NCBI RefSeq assembly: GCF_004366355.1
Contig: NZ_SODV01000002.1
Location: 1,838,768-1,902,767 of the forward strand
Direction of reading: 5' to 3'
Source of the DNA: Dinghuibacter silviterrae
GTDB lineage: Bacteria; Bacteroidota; Bacteroidia; Chitinophagales; Chitinophagaceae
DNA: 64,000 nucleotides
Shown here: one piece after another, positions 32,026 to 40,602 of the stretch
Position numbering within the stretch: the stretch's first letter is position 1
Layout: the number at the start of each line of letters is the position of its first letter
Notes under the pieces: model-generated
Databases searched by the model: none
What the model saw: the letters and a program-made list of their open reading frames with translations, nothing else
What the model was told of the DNA's origin: nothing
Made by a program: the position numbers and the translations under genes

Positions 32026-32463
32026 TTACGCCTTCGCCCTCCAGCTAAGCATCCACTGCACTCCATACTGATCGGTGCAGCTCCCGAAATAATCACCCCA
32101 AAACATATCCGCGAGCGGCATGGTTACTTTACCACCGGCGGACAGGGCGGCAAAAAGGCGATCCGTCTCCGCACGGGTATCCGGCTCCAGGCAGATGTGC
32201 ATGTTGTCCCCGAAAGTCAGATGGAACCCAAAGGACTCCGGGGCGTCCGTACCCATGAGCATGTGACCGCCCAGGATGGGCAGCGACACGTGCAGCACGA
32301 GGTTTTTGTCCGCGTCGGACATGGGGGGTGCTCCGGGCTGGGGAGGGGCGTCGCCAAAGCGTGCGATAGGCGCACCAAATTCGGTTCCGAAGACCGTCTT
32401 GTAAAAGTTGAAGGCTTCCTCGGTACTCCGGGCGAAATTAAGGTAGGTGTTAACTCTTGACAT
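32026..32463 (-). CDS. VOC-superfamily protein (PhnB/glyoxalase-like), second copy
   Basis: 145 residues, the full length of the PhnB-like VOC group. It shows both beta-alpha-beta-beta-beta modules: NTYLNFARSTEEAFNFYKTV at the start and DNMHICLEPDTRAETDRLF in the second half, ending with the typical W-G-x-x-F-G-x-x-x-D-x-x-G-V-x-W block (FWGDYFGSCTDQYGVQW). Metal-ligand residues of true glyoxalase are not evident, so an enzyme activity cannot be assigned. Its start overlaps the end of the paralogue upstream (32450) by 14 bases, showing tandem duplication and coupled expression. Confidence 0.86.
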   Translation of the reverse strand: MSRVNTYLNFARSTEEAFNFYKTVFGTEFGAPIARFGDAPPQPGAPPMSDADKNLVLHVSLPILGGHMLMGTDAPESFGFHLTFGDNMHICLEPDTRAETDRLFAALSAGGKVTMPLADMFWGDYFGSCTDQYGVQWMLSWRAKA

Positions 32464-32896
32464 GATCTATGGTTGGATGGTTTATATCATAGCTGAGCAT
32501 CCATTGGATGCCGAATTTGTCGCGGCACATGCCGAAATAAGCCCCCCAGAAGGTCTTGTTGAGGGGCATTTCGATCTTGCCGCCCGCCGACAAGCCCTTG
32601 AACAGGGTATTGGTTTCTTCCTCACTTTCGGTGTGGACGACGATGTGGTAGTTGTTCCCCGGTGTCAGGGTCTGCTCCATGGAGTCCAGGGTGTCGGTGG
32701 CCATGAGGAGCCCTTTGCCGAGGGGCAGCGAGGCGTGCATGATCATGTTTTGCTCATGCTTTGGCATCTTCTCGAAACCCGGGCTGTCCTTAAAACGGTG
32801 GAAGGCGATAAACTCGCCTCCGAAAACCGATTTATAGAAATTCATGGCCTCTTCCGTATTGCCGGGAAAATTCAGGTAGTGTGTGGCTGCAATCAT
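32450..32896 (-). CDS. VOC-superfamily protein (PhnB/glyoxalase-like), first copy
   Basis: 148 residues with the same two-module fold as the following paralogue (THYLNFPGNTEEAMNFYKSV; NNYHIVVHTESEEETNTLF; FWGAYFGMCRDKFGIQW). The two proteins share about half their residues by eye, so a local duplication followed by divergence is likely. The gene has a TATATTTG box four bases before its ATG, so it may be leaderless. It is divergent from the GlxA-type regulator at 32989, which is a plausible regulator of the pair. Confidence 0.87.
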   Translation of the reverse strand: MIAATHYLNFPGNTEEAMNFYKSVFGGEFIAFHRFKDSPGFEKMPKHEQNMIMHASLPLGKGLLMATDTLDSMEQTLTPGNNYHIVVHTESEEETNTLFKGLSAGGKIEMPLNKTFWGAYFGMCRDKFGIQWMLSYDINHPTIDHVKS

Positions 32897-32900
32897 GCCT

Positions 32901-32908
32901 CAAATATA
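32901..32908 (-). promoter_or_regulatory. -7 promoter box of the VOC pair
   Basis: Minus-strand TATATTTG, a full match to TAnnTTTG, ending four bases before the ATG at 32896. No TTG was found at the usual distance, so it may depend on an activator. Confidence 0.45.
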
Positions 32909-32988
32909 GAGCGGCCGGTTGGTTCGGCGCGTAGGCGAATACGACAATGTGAAGGGGGGATTGCGACAAAATTTTGTACATTCAGCAC

Positions 32989-33960
32989 ATGATCGATATT
33001 TCGATTCTGGTGCTGAAAAACGCCGTCCCGGCCTCGGTTGCAGACGCCGCCTATGTTTTTTCCATCGTCAACGACCTCCTGGAACGGTCGGGTAGGGAAC
33101 CCCTTTTTCGCGTCCGGCTGGTGGGTTTGTCCAGGGAAGTGCGATTAAACCAGTTTACGATAAAACCGGACGTGACGATGGAGGAGGTGGAACGGACCGA
33201 CCTGATCATCATTCCCTCCATGACGGGGGACGCGCTGGCGGCGACCTATATCAACAAAGATTTTGCACCCTGGATTGTAGATATGTATAAGGATAGGGGA
33301 GCGGAAGTGGCCAGTTTTTGCGTAGGCGCCTTCCTGCTGGCCTTTACCGGTTTGTTGAGCGGACATCAGTGCACGACGCACTGGGCGTACGCCAACGAGT
33401 TCCGCTACTATTATCCCGACATCGACCTGGTCGACGAAAAAGTCATTACGCACCACCAAGGGCTCTATTCAAGCGGGGGGAACAATGCGTACTGGAACCT
33501 GTTGCTTTTTCTTGTGGAAAAATACGCCGGCCGCGAAATCGCCATCCATACCGCCAAGTTCTTCGTGGTGGACCTGGACAGGACGATCCAGTCACCGTTT
33601 ATTATTTTTGCCGGGCAAAAAAACCACCGGGACGAAGCGATCAAAAAGGCCCAGGAATACATTGAACAAAACTACGCGGAGAGCCTGAGCGTGGACAAGA
33701 TAGCAGATACCTTCAACGTCAGCCGGCGGACCTTCGAACGACGGTTTAAAAAGGCCACGCGCAACACGGTGGTGGAGTACATCCAGCGGGTCAAGATCGA
33801 GGCTACCAAGAAACAACTGGAGATCGGCCGGAAATCCATCCACGACGTGATGTACGAGGTCGGATACGCAGACATCAAAACCTTTCGGGAAGTCTTCCGG
33901 AAGGTCACCGGGATGACCCCCAACGAATACCGGAACAAATACAACGCCCTGCAGGCCTAG
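32989..33960 (+). CDS. GlxA-type transcriptional regulator (DJ-1/PfpI plus AraC HTH)
   Basis: 323 residues from ATG 32989 (MIDISILVLKNAVPAS). Residues 1-195 are a DJ-1/PfpI-like domain with the nucleophile-elbow Cys111 in FCVGAFLLAFTGLLSG and the family motif CTTHWAY. Residues 215-320 are an AraC-type double helix-turn-helix (VDKIADTFNVSRRTFERRF, then MYEVGYADIKTFREVFRKVT). Such regulators sense small molecules. It is divergent from the two VOC genes. Its last four bases overlap the end of the convergent small membrane protein gene (CTAG). Confidence 0.92.
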   Translation: MIDISILVLKNAVPASVADAAYVFSIVNDLLERSGREPLFRVRLVGLSREVRLNQFTIKPDVTMEEVERTDLIIIPSMTGDALAATYINKDFAPWIVDMYKDRGAEVASFCVGAFLLAFTGLLSGHQCTTHWAYANEFRYYYPDIDLVDEKVITHHQGLYSSGGNNAYWNLLLFLVEKYAGREIAIHTAKFFVVDLDRTIQSPFIIFAGQKNHRDEAIKKAQEYIEQNYAESLSVDKIADTFNVSRRTFERRFKKATRNTVVEYIQRVKIEATKKQLEIGRKSIHDVMYEVGYADIKTFREVFRKVTGMTPNEYRNKYNALQA

Positions 33961-34331
33961 TCCTCCTTACGGGGCCGTGTAAGCACCACCAGGCCACCCG
34001 CCCCCAGCCCCAGGATGGAGGCGCATCCCATATAGAACAAGGTCGTATCGACCCATTCCAAAAAGCTGTATTTAATCGGCTCGCCCAGCAGGGACTGGAC
34101 GCCCAGGCCAACGGTCCCGTCAAAAAAACTCAGCAGCAGCGCAAACGCCACGCCCAGTCTAAAACCACGGAGCCGGGCTCCTTCGTACGCCGCGGCAAAA
34201 TAGATCAGCAGGGTCAGCCAGAAAAGGCTGGCCTCCTCGATATGCAGCCTGGGGGCACCCACAACGGCAAAAACATCAAACAACAGCAAAATGCCGGCGC
34301 AGGCCAGCCAGGTCAGGTACACTTTTTTCAT
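33957..34331 (-). CDS. small polytopic membrane protein
   Basis: 124 residues with four hydrophobic helices (VYLTWLACAGILLLFDVFAV; ASLFWLTLLIYFAAAYEGA; LGVAFALLLSFFDGTVGLGV; LFYMGCASILGLGAGGLVVL) and a short charged tail. No motif was recognised; the function is unknown. Its ATG overlaps the stop of the lipoprotein gene at 34328 in ATGA, so the two are translated together. Confidence 0.7.
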   Translation of the reverse strand: MKKVYLTWLACAGILLLFDVFAVVGAPRLHIEEASLFWLTLLIYFAAAYEGARLRGFRLGVAFALLLSFFDGTVGLGVQSLLGEPIKYSFLEWVDTTLFYMGCASILGLGAGGLVVLTRPRKED

Positions 34332-34759
34332 AGCCGTACATACCGTTCAATGATCTCCCGGTCGATTCCTTCTTTGTCATTCTTTTCCATACCCCTTTGT
34401 ACCAGTGTGTCTCCATGGAGGGATACGGTGAAGGTAAATGTCTTGTTTTCCCAATTATGATCCCCGTAATAATCCAGGTGCTCCGTATACTGGTCCCCCG
34501 TAAGCGTATAGCTGCCGCCGCCCCCGTCAAAGTGGTTGGAAGAATCCCTGGCCGGGTTCAGGTCATGTTTCAGAAAAGCGAAATGGTTGTCGTTGATGAT
34601 CTTGATAAATTCCTGCCCCTTCGTATAATCAGTCACCTCGGAGACCCCCTTGGTGATGGTCGTTCCTGTGAGGAGCTTCCAGGTGCCGTTCAACCGCACC
34701 GAGGGCTTGCATGCGCAAAACGACAGGGCGATGACGCAGGTTAGTAAAGTTGGTTTCAT
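34328..34759 (-). CDS. lipocalin-like lipoprotein
   Basis: 143 residues. A short lipoprotein signal peptide ends in the lipobox FCAC followed by KPSVRLNGTWKLLTGTT, the opening of a lipocalin-like or DUF4488-type barrel (G-x-W at the start of the first strand). Strand-like segments follow (EFIKIINDNHFAFLKHD; GSYTLTGDQYTEHLDYYG; KTFTFTVSLHGDTLVQRG). The protein probably sits on the outer membrane and binds or stabilises something hydrophobic, which is inference. It precedes and overlaps the four-helix membrane protein gene. A TATCTTTA box four bases before the ATG (34764-34771) matches seven of eight of the promoter consensus. Confidence 0.75.
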   Translation of the reverse strand: MKPTLLTCVIALSFCACKPSVRLNGTWKLLTGTTITKGVSEVTDYTKGQEFIKIINDNHFAFLKHDLNPARDSSNHFDGGGGSYTLTGDQYTEHLDYYGDHNWENKTFTFTVSLHGDTLVQRGMEKNDKEGIDREIIERYVRL

Positions 34760-34787
34760 AGGCTAAAGATATTATTTTTATCACTAT

Positions 34788-35228
34788 ATGATTAAAGAAT
34801 ACTACGTCTCCCGAACCAGCTTTATCATCCTCGCCGTCATCATTTGCGGCTATATCGCCCTGGTGTTGTGGAGCGCCGGCCGTATGGGGTCTACACTCGT
34901 TTGGTTTCGCCTCCTTGTGTTGGTACCCATTTTGTTTGTTTTGCCCAGGAGGCTGCGCCTGCTGCGGCTTTTGCGGACGGGAACCCCCGCGCTCTGCCTG
35001 ACCCCCGATGCCCTGGAGGTTAATATTACCGGGAAAACGTATCCCTGGAAAGACATCAAAGAGATCCGGCAGCGTTCGAGCGTTGCCGGCCGGGGCAGAC
35101 CCTCCGATATCCTTGTAACGATGGCGGACGACAGCACCGTGTCCATCACGGCGGGTAGCCTGGAGGCAACATTGGATGATATACTGGGGGAATTAAACCA
35201 ATACCAAAAACGCTACGGCCGCGCCTAG
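34788..35228 (+). CDS. membrane-anchored PH-like protein
   Basis: 146 residues. Two hydrophobic helices at about residues 8-60 (TSFIILAVIICGYIALVLW; FRLLVLVPILFVLP), followed by a soluble domain: ALCLTPDALEVNITGKTYPW and KDIKEIRQRS, the pattern of STM3941/bacterial PH-like proteins in which a membrane hairpin is joined to a small PH-like barrel. Function is not established. It is transcribed divergently from the lipoprotein gene and converges on the ABC permease. Confidence 0.72.
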   Translation: MIKEYYVSRTSFIILAVIICGYIALVLWSAGRMGSTLVWFRLLVLVPILFVLPRRLRLLRLLRTGTPALCLTPDALEVNITGKTYPWKDIKEIRQRSSVAGRGRPSDILVTMADDSTVSITAGSLEATLDDILGELNQYQKRYGRA

Positions 35229-35231
35229 CGC

Positions 35232-37610
35232 CTACTCCGTCCTCAAACTCCTAGCCGGACTAGCCATCGCCGCGCGCAGCGCCTTCCCCCCTACGGTCGC
35301 CAGGGCGATCGAGCAGGTCAAACCCGCCGCGCCGGCGAATATCCACCAATGCACCGCGGTGCGATAGGCGAAATTCTCCACCCAGTGGTGCATGACATAA
35401 TACCCAATGGGCACGGCAATGAGCGTACCTAAAAGGATGGGGCGGAGCAGGTCGGAAACGAGCAGCAGGACGATGTTCCGGACCGATGACCCCAGGACCT
35501 TGCGAACGCCGATCTCCTTAAAGCGGCGGGCGGTAGTGAAGGAGGCCAGGCCGAAGAGTCCGAGACAGGCGATCAGGATGGCCAGGCCTGAAAACAGTCC
35601 CAGAATGGTTTGCTGGCGTTCGTCCGTTTTGTACAGCTCGTTGAAGTCCTGGTCGAGGAAATGGTATTCGAAGGGATAAGCCGGGGCGGCGCGTTTATAC
35701 GCCTCTCCAATCTGCCGGAGGGCGGGCCGGAGCGCTCCCGGTTGAACCCGGATAAGGATAACCCGGTTGTCTGCTCCCGGCGTGATGATCAGGGGTTCTA
35801 TTTCTTCTTTCAGGGACTGGAAGTTGAAATCATCCACCACACCCACGATCCGGCGTTGCTTGTTATCGGTGGAGGTATTTTGAACCCAGTGGCCCAGGGC
35901 CTGGGCCGGGGTATAACCCAGTTGGGCGGCGGCCGATTTGTTGACCAGGACAGCGTCCGTGGAGTCCGTCGGGAAGCTGGGAGAAAAGTCCCTGCCTGCA
36001 ACGACCTTCAGCCCCAGGGTGGGCACGATCTGGAAATCACTGAACTCGGTACGGGCATTGAAGACCTGGTCATTCCTGCCGTCGGTCTTGAAACCCATCC
36101 CGTCGAAAAAACCGCCGGGGTCCCCGGACATCATGGATACGGACTCGATGCCCGGCTGTCCTTCCAGGGTAGTTTTGAAAAGACGCCGGTGGTTGTAGAT
36201 ATCATAATTGTCTATGGACACCACGACGGTTTGGTCCCGGTTGTAACCGACATTGGTGTGTTGCACAAAGTACAGTTGGTTCATCATGACCAGTGTTCCG
36301 ACGATCAGGAAGACGGAAATGCCAAACTGAACGACGACGAGGGCCTGCCGGAAAAAGGAACCGCCCTTGCCCAAACGAAGCTTTCCCTTCAGGGATTCGA
36401 TCGGCTTAAAAGCGGATAGGACAAAGGCAGGATAACAACCCGCCACAAAGCCCACCAGCAGAGTCACGCCCACGAGGAAGACGTACAACGGCCACGTCGA
36501 CCAGGAAACGACCAGGGTCCGTCCCAGCAACTGGTTATAAGCGGGCATGAGTATGGCCAGGAATGCCACCGACAAAAGGCAGGACACGGCGGTCAGCAAG
36601 ATGGATTCCCCTATGAACTGGCGGACCAGGTGCGATTTGAGGGCGCCCAGGACTTTCCGGAGCCCCACCTCCTTCGACCGTTCCACCGCCCGGACGGTGG
36701 ACAGGTTGGTAAAATTGATACAGGCGATCAACAGGATCAGCGCGGCGATGGACACAAAGACAAACACAACCGCCTTGTCCCCATGCCGGACGGGGTCATA
36801 ACTCGTGGATTCAAAATAGACCTTAGGCAGGGCCGTCATTTCCAGTTTGAAGTGAAACCCTTGCGCCCGCATAGCTTTACCCATGTACTTTTCCATAAAG
36901 GCCGGAAGCGCCGCCCTCAATGCCTCGGGGTTGGTGTGGTCCTTGAGCAAAACATAGGTGAACCAGCCATTGTTGGGCCAGGCGTTGGGCGTCGTATCGT
37001 GGGGCTCGTAGGCCTGGTTGACGACAATATCGAACTGCAGGTGCGAGTTGGGCGGTACGTCCCGGGCCACCCCGGTGACCTTCAGGGGCACCTGCCTGTC
37101 CATCTCGATGACCTGGCCGATGGGGTCCCGGTCGCCAAAGTATTTTTTAGCCGTACTTTCCGTGAGGACGACGCTCCGTGGGTCTTTGAGCGCTGTGGCC
37201 GGGTCCCCCTTCACCAGGGGGAAGGAAAAAAAGGAAAAAAAATCGCTGTCCGCCTTATACACACCCGGCTCGTTAAAAGAGCGATCCCCCAACGTGAAAA
37301 GATCGTTGTCGGGGCGGACGCGCACCGCCTTTTCGATCATGTCCGGAAAATCGTTCAACAAGGCCGTGGCATACGGATAGGATACCCAGACCGCTTGCCG
37401 GTTCGTCCCTTCGACGAGGAAGCTGCGTCGAAGACGATAGATCCTGTCTGACTTGACATGAAAATTGTCCACGCTGTACTCGTTGAGAATAAACAGGTAG
37501 ATCATCATGCAAACCGTGATGGCGATCGTCAGCCCGGCGATATTGATCAAGGAAAAGACCTTATTCTTTGCCAGGTTTCGCCAGGCGATGGTGAAGTAGT
37601 TTCGGAGCAT
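35232..37610 (-). CDS. MacB/FtsX-type ABC transporter permease
   Basis: 792 residues. It begins with the typical Bacteroidota sequence NYFTIAWRNLAKNKVFSLIN, one membrane helix, and a periplasmic MacB-type domain (to about residue 280). An FtsX three-helix bundle (KAVVFVFVSIAALILLIACI; EVGLRKVLGALKSHLVRQF), a second periplasmic domain and a second FtsX bundle (ILGLFSGLAILIACLGLFGL; EIGVRKVLGSSVRNIVLLL) follow. Such large permeases use mechanical work, not transport across the inner membrane, to move substrates or peptides out of the periplasm. No ATPase gene lies beside it, so it must use one encoded elsewhere. A paralogue lies at 41776. Confidence 0.9.
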   Translation of the reverse strand: MLRNYFTIAWRNLAKNKVFSLINIAGLTIAITVCMMIYLFILNEYSVDNFHVKSDRIYRLRRSFLVEGTNRQAVWVSYPYATALLNDFPDMIEKAVRVRPDNDLFTLGDRSFNEPGVYKADSDFFSFFSFPLVKGDPATALKDPRSVVLTESTAKKYFGDRDPIGQVIEMDRQVPLKVTGVARDVPPNSHLQFDIVVNQAYEPHDTTPNAWPNNGWFTYVLLKDHTNPEALRAALPAFMEKYMGKAMRAQGFHFKLEMTALPKVYFESTSYDPVRHGDKAVVFVFVSIAALILLIACINFTNLSTVRAVERSKEVGLRKVLGALKSHLVRQFIGESILLTAVSCLLSVAFLAILMPAYNQLLGRTLVVSWSTWPLYVFLVGVTLLVGFVAGCYPAFVLSAFKPIESLKGKLRLGKGGSFFRQALVVVQFGISVFLIVGTLVMMNQLYFVQHTNVGYNRDQTVVVSIDNYDIYNHRRLFKTTLEGQPGIESVSMMSGDPGGFFDGMGFKTDGRNDQVFNARTEFSDFQIVPTLGLKVVAGRDFSPSFPTDSTDAVLVNKSAAAQLGYTPAQALGHWVQNTSTDNKQRRIVGVVDDFNFQSLKEEIEPLIITPGADNRVILIRVQPGALRPALRQIGEAYKRAAPAYPFEYHFLDQDFNELYKTDERQQTILGLFSGLAILIACLGLFGLASFTTARRFKEIGVRKVLGSSVRNIVLLLVSDLLRPILLGTLIAVPIGYYVMHHWVENFAYRTAVHWWIFAGAAGLTCSIALATVGGKALRAAMASPARSLRTE

Positions 37611-37697
37611 AACGGACAGGGCGTAAAAAACATGCCCGTTTTCAACGCGCTGACAATCAGGGCCGTTTGCAACCGCCCTGTTCGCTATTGATACACT

Positions 37698-38462
37698 TCA
37701 TCGTTCAGATCCGCCCGCCCGGAAACGCGTGGGTGTCATCCCCGCGCGTGCCCGGAAAAACTTGTTGAAATGGCTCAGGTCGGTAAAACCCAGCTCATTG
37801 CTGATCTCCTTTATGGACAACGAGCTGTGCAGGAGCCGGTTTCGGATGTGCTGGAACTTGTACCGGCCGACGTATTCCCGCAGCGTAACGCCGGTATGGG
37901 TCCGGAAAAAAGGGCCGAGATAGTGGGCGGAAAAACCGAAGACCGCTGCGAGGTGTTCAGCTTGTGTATAGGCGGGGCAATAGATGTGCTGATGAATATA
38001 TTGAAGAAGCCCGGTAACCTTGTCGGCGTGTTTGCCCGCAACTGCTAAAGACGGGCGCTTCGCAAGAGACAGCAGGGCTTGGATGAGGAAAAAAACCGTG
38101 CCGCCTTCATCCTGCTGCGCGTCAAGGATCAACCGGCAGATCCGTTCCGCTTTATCTGTATCCGGTGCGTTGTGCAGGAGCGAGCCACGGCACTCGGTCA
38201 TAGGGCGCAAATACTGCTCCGAAAACTTTATAAAGGTGAATTCCGTTTCCTTCTCCAGGACGAACCGGTGGACGTCATGAGGGGACAACAGGAAAAGACT
38301 GGGGCCTTCGAAGGGGATATGCAGGCCCGAAAGGCAGTGTGTGCCCTTGCCCCTATGCACGAAGATCAACTCGAAATGGTTGTGGTTATGAAGCGGGTGT
38401 TTCCACCGCCGGGTCACGAAGTGATCGATCTTCAGGCGGTCGTACTGCAGGTAGCGTTTCAT
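37698..38462 (-). CDS. AraC-family transcriptional regulator
   Basis: 254 residues. N-terminal cupin-like sensing domain (NHNHFELIFVHRGKGTHCLS; LFLLSPHDVHRFVLEKE), then two helix-turn-helix units: EHLAAVFGFSAHYLGPFF and SLSIKEISNELGFTDLSHFN with FRARAGMTPTRFR at the end. It is divergent from the PRISE-type reductase gene at 38538, the usual layout of a regulator and its target. A full promoter (TTG-N21-TAATTTTG) ends four bases before its ATG. Confidence 0.9.
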   Translation of the reverse strand: MKRYLQYDRLKIDHFVTRRWKHPLHNHNHFELIFVHRGKGTHCLSGLHIPFEGPSLFLLSPHDVHRFVLEKETEFTFIKFSEQYLRPMTECRGSLLHNAPDTDKAERICRLILDAQQDEGGTVFFLIQALLSLAKRPSLAVAGKHADKVTGLLQYIHQHIYCPAYTQAEHLAAVFGFSAHYLGPFFRTHTGVTLREYVGRYKFQHIRNRLLHSSLSIKEISNELGFTDLSHFNKFFRARAGMTPTRFRAGGSER

Positions 38463-38466
38463 GGGA

Positions 38467-38498
38467 CAAAATTACCAGGAAATAGTAGAAATATACAA
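38467..38498 (-). promoter_or_regulatory. promoter of the AraC-type gene
   Basis: On the minus strand TTG (38498-38496), 21 bases, TAATTTTG (38474-38467): a complete Bacteroidota promoter. The -7 box ends four bases before the start codon, so the transcript would be leaderless. Confidence 0.6.
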
Positions 38499-38537
38499 GC
38501 AGACCGGTGCCCCGCGGCCGAGCTTTGTCCTAAAAAA

Positions 38538-39557
38538 ATGAAAACAGCATTGATCGTCGGCGCCAAGGGCGTGATTGGACAGAACCTCGCGGACCACCTG
38601 CGCAAACTCCCGGACTGGAATGTCATCGGGCTTTCGAGACGGGACGGAGGTCCTGACCTCATCGATCGGGACGACGTCGAGCGGAAGCTCGGTACGCTGA
38701 CGGAAGTAACGCACATCTTTTACGCCGCCTACCAGGACCGTCCCACCTGGTCTGAGCTGGTGGCGCCCAACCTGGCCATGCTGGTAAACGTGGTCGAAGT
38801 GATCGACCGCGTCGCGCCCGGCTTGACGCATGTCAGCCTGATGCAGGGATATAAAGTCTATGGCGCCCACTTAGGACCCTTTAAAACACCTGCCCGGGAA
38901 ACCGATGCCCGGCACATGCCCCCGGAGTTCAATGTAGACCAACAGGATTTCCTGGAATCCTTCCAGCAGGGAAAACGCTGGACCTGGTCGGCGCTCCGGC
39001 CCTCCGCGGTGGGCGGGGTGGCACTGGGCAACCCGATGAACCTGGCGATGGTTCTGGCCATTTATGCCACGATGTCGAAGGCGCTGCGCGTGCCCTTTCG
39101 TTTCCCGGGCAAACCGGGGGCATACCACAGCCTCCTGGAGCTGACGGACGCCGAACTGCTGGCCAAGGCGACCGTCTGGGCGGCCACCGATCCGCGTTGC
39201 GCCAACCAGGCCTTTAACATCAACAACGGCGATATGTTCCGCTGGAGCGAACTTTGGCCAAAGATCGCCGCCTGGTTCGAACTGGACGTCGCGCCCCCGC
39301 TACCCATGTCCCTGGAAACCATCATGGCGGATAAGGCGCCGCTATGGACCGAACTGGTACGGCGTCATGAGCTGTATCCCCATACCTACGCTGAAGTCTC
39401 CTCCTGGCGGTTTGGGGACTTTGTTTTTGCCTGGGACTACGACATGATTGCAGACGGGTCAAAGGCGAGGCGTTTCGGCTTCCATGAGTTCGTGGAAACC
39501 GAGGCGATGTTCTACCGTATTTTTGACGATATGCGGCGGCAAAGAATGATTCCTTAG
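38538..39557 (+). CDS. PRISE-type short-chain dehydrogenase (iridoid synthase/progesterone 5-beta-reductase-like)
   Basis: 339 residues from ATG 38538 (MKTALIVGAKGVIGQNLADH). The Rossmann motif is VGAKGVIGQNL, SRRDGG supplies the NADPH-binding basic residues, and VSLMQGYKVYG holds the Lys and Tyr of the PRISE active site. The C-terminal half (PGAYHSLLELTDAELLAKAT; NQAFNINNGDMFRWSELWP) is typical of these extended reductases, which reduce activated C=C bonds. It is cytoplasmic and divergent from an AraC-type regulator 75 bases away. A longer frame from 38079 runs through the regulator gene and was not used. The last four bases overlap the end of the GAPDH gene. Confidence 0.87.
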   Translation: MKTALIVGAKGVIGQNLADHLRKLPDWNVIGLSRRDGGPDLIDRDDVERKLGTLTEVTHIFYAAYQDRPTWSELVAPNLAMLVNVVEVIDRVAPGLTHVSLMQGYKVYGAHLGPFKTPARETDARHMPPEFNVDQQDFLESFQQGKRWTWSALRPSAVGGVALGNPMNLAMVLAIYATMSKALRVPFRFPGKPGAYHSLLELTDAELLAKATVWAATDPRCANQAFNINNGDMFRWSELWPKIAAWFELDVAPPLPMSLETIMADKAPLWTELVRRHELYPHTYAEVSSWRFGDFVFAWDYDMIADGSKARRFGFHEFVETEAMFYRIFDDMRRQRMIP

Positions 39558-40555
39558 ATCCGCGCAGCAATATCCGCGGCCACTTCGGCCAGCCGGTTGG
39601 AGAACCCCCATTCATTGTCGTACCAGGAAGCAATCGACAGCAGATCACCTTCCCGCGCCGTGAGCGGCAGGTCCATCAACGAAGAATGTACATCGGCGAC
39701 GATCCTGGACGAAGCCCACTGACCTTCCAGCACGTCCATCACGCCGTGCAGGGGGCCTGACGCGGCGGCGGCCCGGAAGGCATCGTTGACCTCCGCCACC
39801 GTACAGTCTTTTTCGGTGACAAGAATGAGCTCGGCAATGCTGCCCGTACGGGTGGGTACGCGGTACGCCTTGCCCGTGACCTTCAGGTCCTTCCAGATAA
39901 ATTGAAGCGCCCTGGCCGCGCCGGAGGAGGAGGGGATGATGTTTTCCGCGGCGGCCCAGGAATCCCGGATGTCCTTCATCGGCTGGTCGGTCAGGGATTG
40001 GGAATTCGTATAGGAATGCACGGTGGAAAACAAACCGTACCGGATGCCGAAGTTTTCAAGGATGACCTTGATCGGCGCCGCGAGCGCATTGGTCGTACAG
40101 CTCCCCATGCTGATGATGTGGTGTTTGTCCGGTTGAAAGGTGTCCAGGTTGATCCCTTTCAGCAGTACCGCGTCACAATCGGCCAGGGTCTTTGAAGGCG
40201 CGCTCACCAGGACGTACTTCGCGCCCCGGTCGAGGTGGGCCTGTGCGCCCGCCCGTTGCGTGGCCCTCCCCGTACAATCCACCACGAGGTCCACCCCCAG
40301 CTTTTTCCAGTCGGGGAGTTCCCTGGTGGCGTTGAGGTAAAGGATTTCCCTTCCACCGATCGTTAGTGATCCTTCTTTTCCGGACACGGGTTCGTGCCAG
40401 CGGCCGTAATTGGTATCCACGGCAAAAAGAGCGGCTAAGGTAGCCTCGTCCTTGATGTCAGAAATGGAAGCTGGAATAAAAAGTTCTCTGGACAGGCCAA
40501 TACGAAGGAACTGGCGTCCGATACGGCCGAAGCCGTGCAGGGCGATCTTTTTCAT
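39554..40555 (-). CDS. gap: glyceraldehyde-3-phosphate dehydrogenase, divergent type I
   Basis: 333 residues from ATG 40555 (MKKIALHGFGRIGRQFLRIG). The NAD-binding GFGRIGR motif, the catalytic Cys153 in SMGSCTTNALA (most relatives have SNASCTTN), VHSYTNSQSL and the C-terminal SWYDNEWGFSNRL are all present. Other blocks differ from the usual glycolytic enzyme (RVPTRTGSIAELILV in place of RVPTPxVSVVDL). It is therefore either a second GAPDH, perhaps a different nucleotide or substrate variant such as erythrose-4-phosphate dehydrogenase, or a diverged main copy. The start at 40597 was rejected in favour of the family start. A -7 box lies at 40579-40586. Confidence 0.9.
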   Translation of the reverse strand: MKKIALHGFGRIGRQFLRIGLSRELFIPASISDIKDEATLAALFAVDTNYGRWHEPVSGKEGSLTIGGREILYLNATRELPDWKKLGVDLVVDCTGRATQRAGAQAHLDRGAKYVLVSAPSKTLADCDAVLLKGINLDTFQPDKHHIISMGSCTTNALAAPIKVILENFGIRYGLFSTVHSYTNSQSLTDQPMKDIRDSWAAAENIIPSSSGAARALQFIWKDLKVTGKAYRVPTRTGSIAELILVTEKDCTVAEVNDAFRAAAASGPLHGVMDVLEGQWASSRIVADVHSSLMDLPLTAREGDLLSIASWYDNEWGFSNRLAEVAADIAARI

Positions 40556-40578
40556 AGAAGAGGTGGTGTTTAGGTCTC

Positions 40579-40586
40579 CAAATGTA
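40579..40586 (-). promoter_or_regulatory. -7 promoter box of the GAPDH gene
   Basis: Minus-strand TACATTTG, a full match to TAnnTTTG, 23 bases before the ATG at 40555, lying in the short gap after the flavin enzyme gene. Confidence 0.45.
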
Positions 40587-40602
40587 GGCAAAAGCACCCG
40601 GA

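Noticed and set aside
38079-38537. N-terminal extension of the PRISE-type reductase
   Set aside because: The extension lies antisense within the AraC gene; the family begins at the Rossmann motif after ATG 38538.
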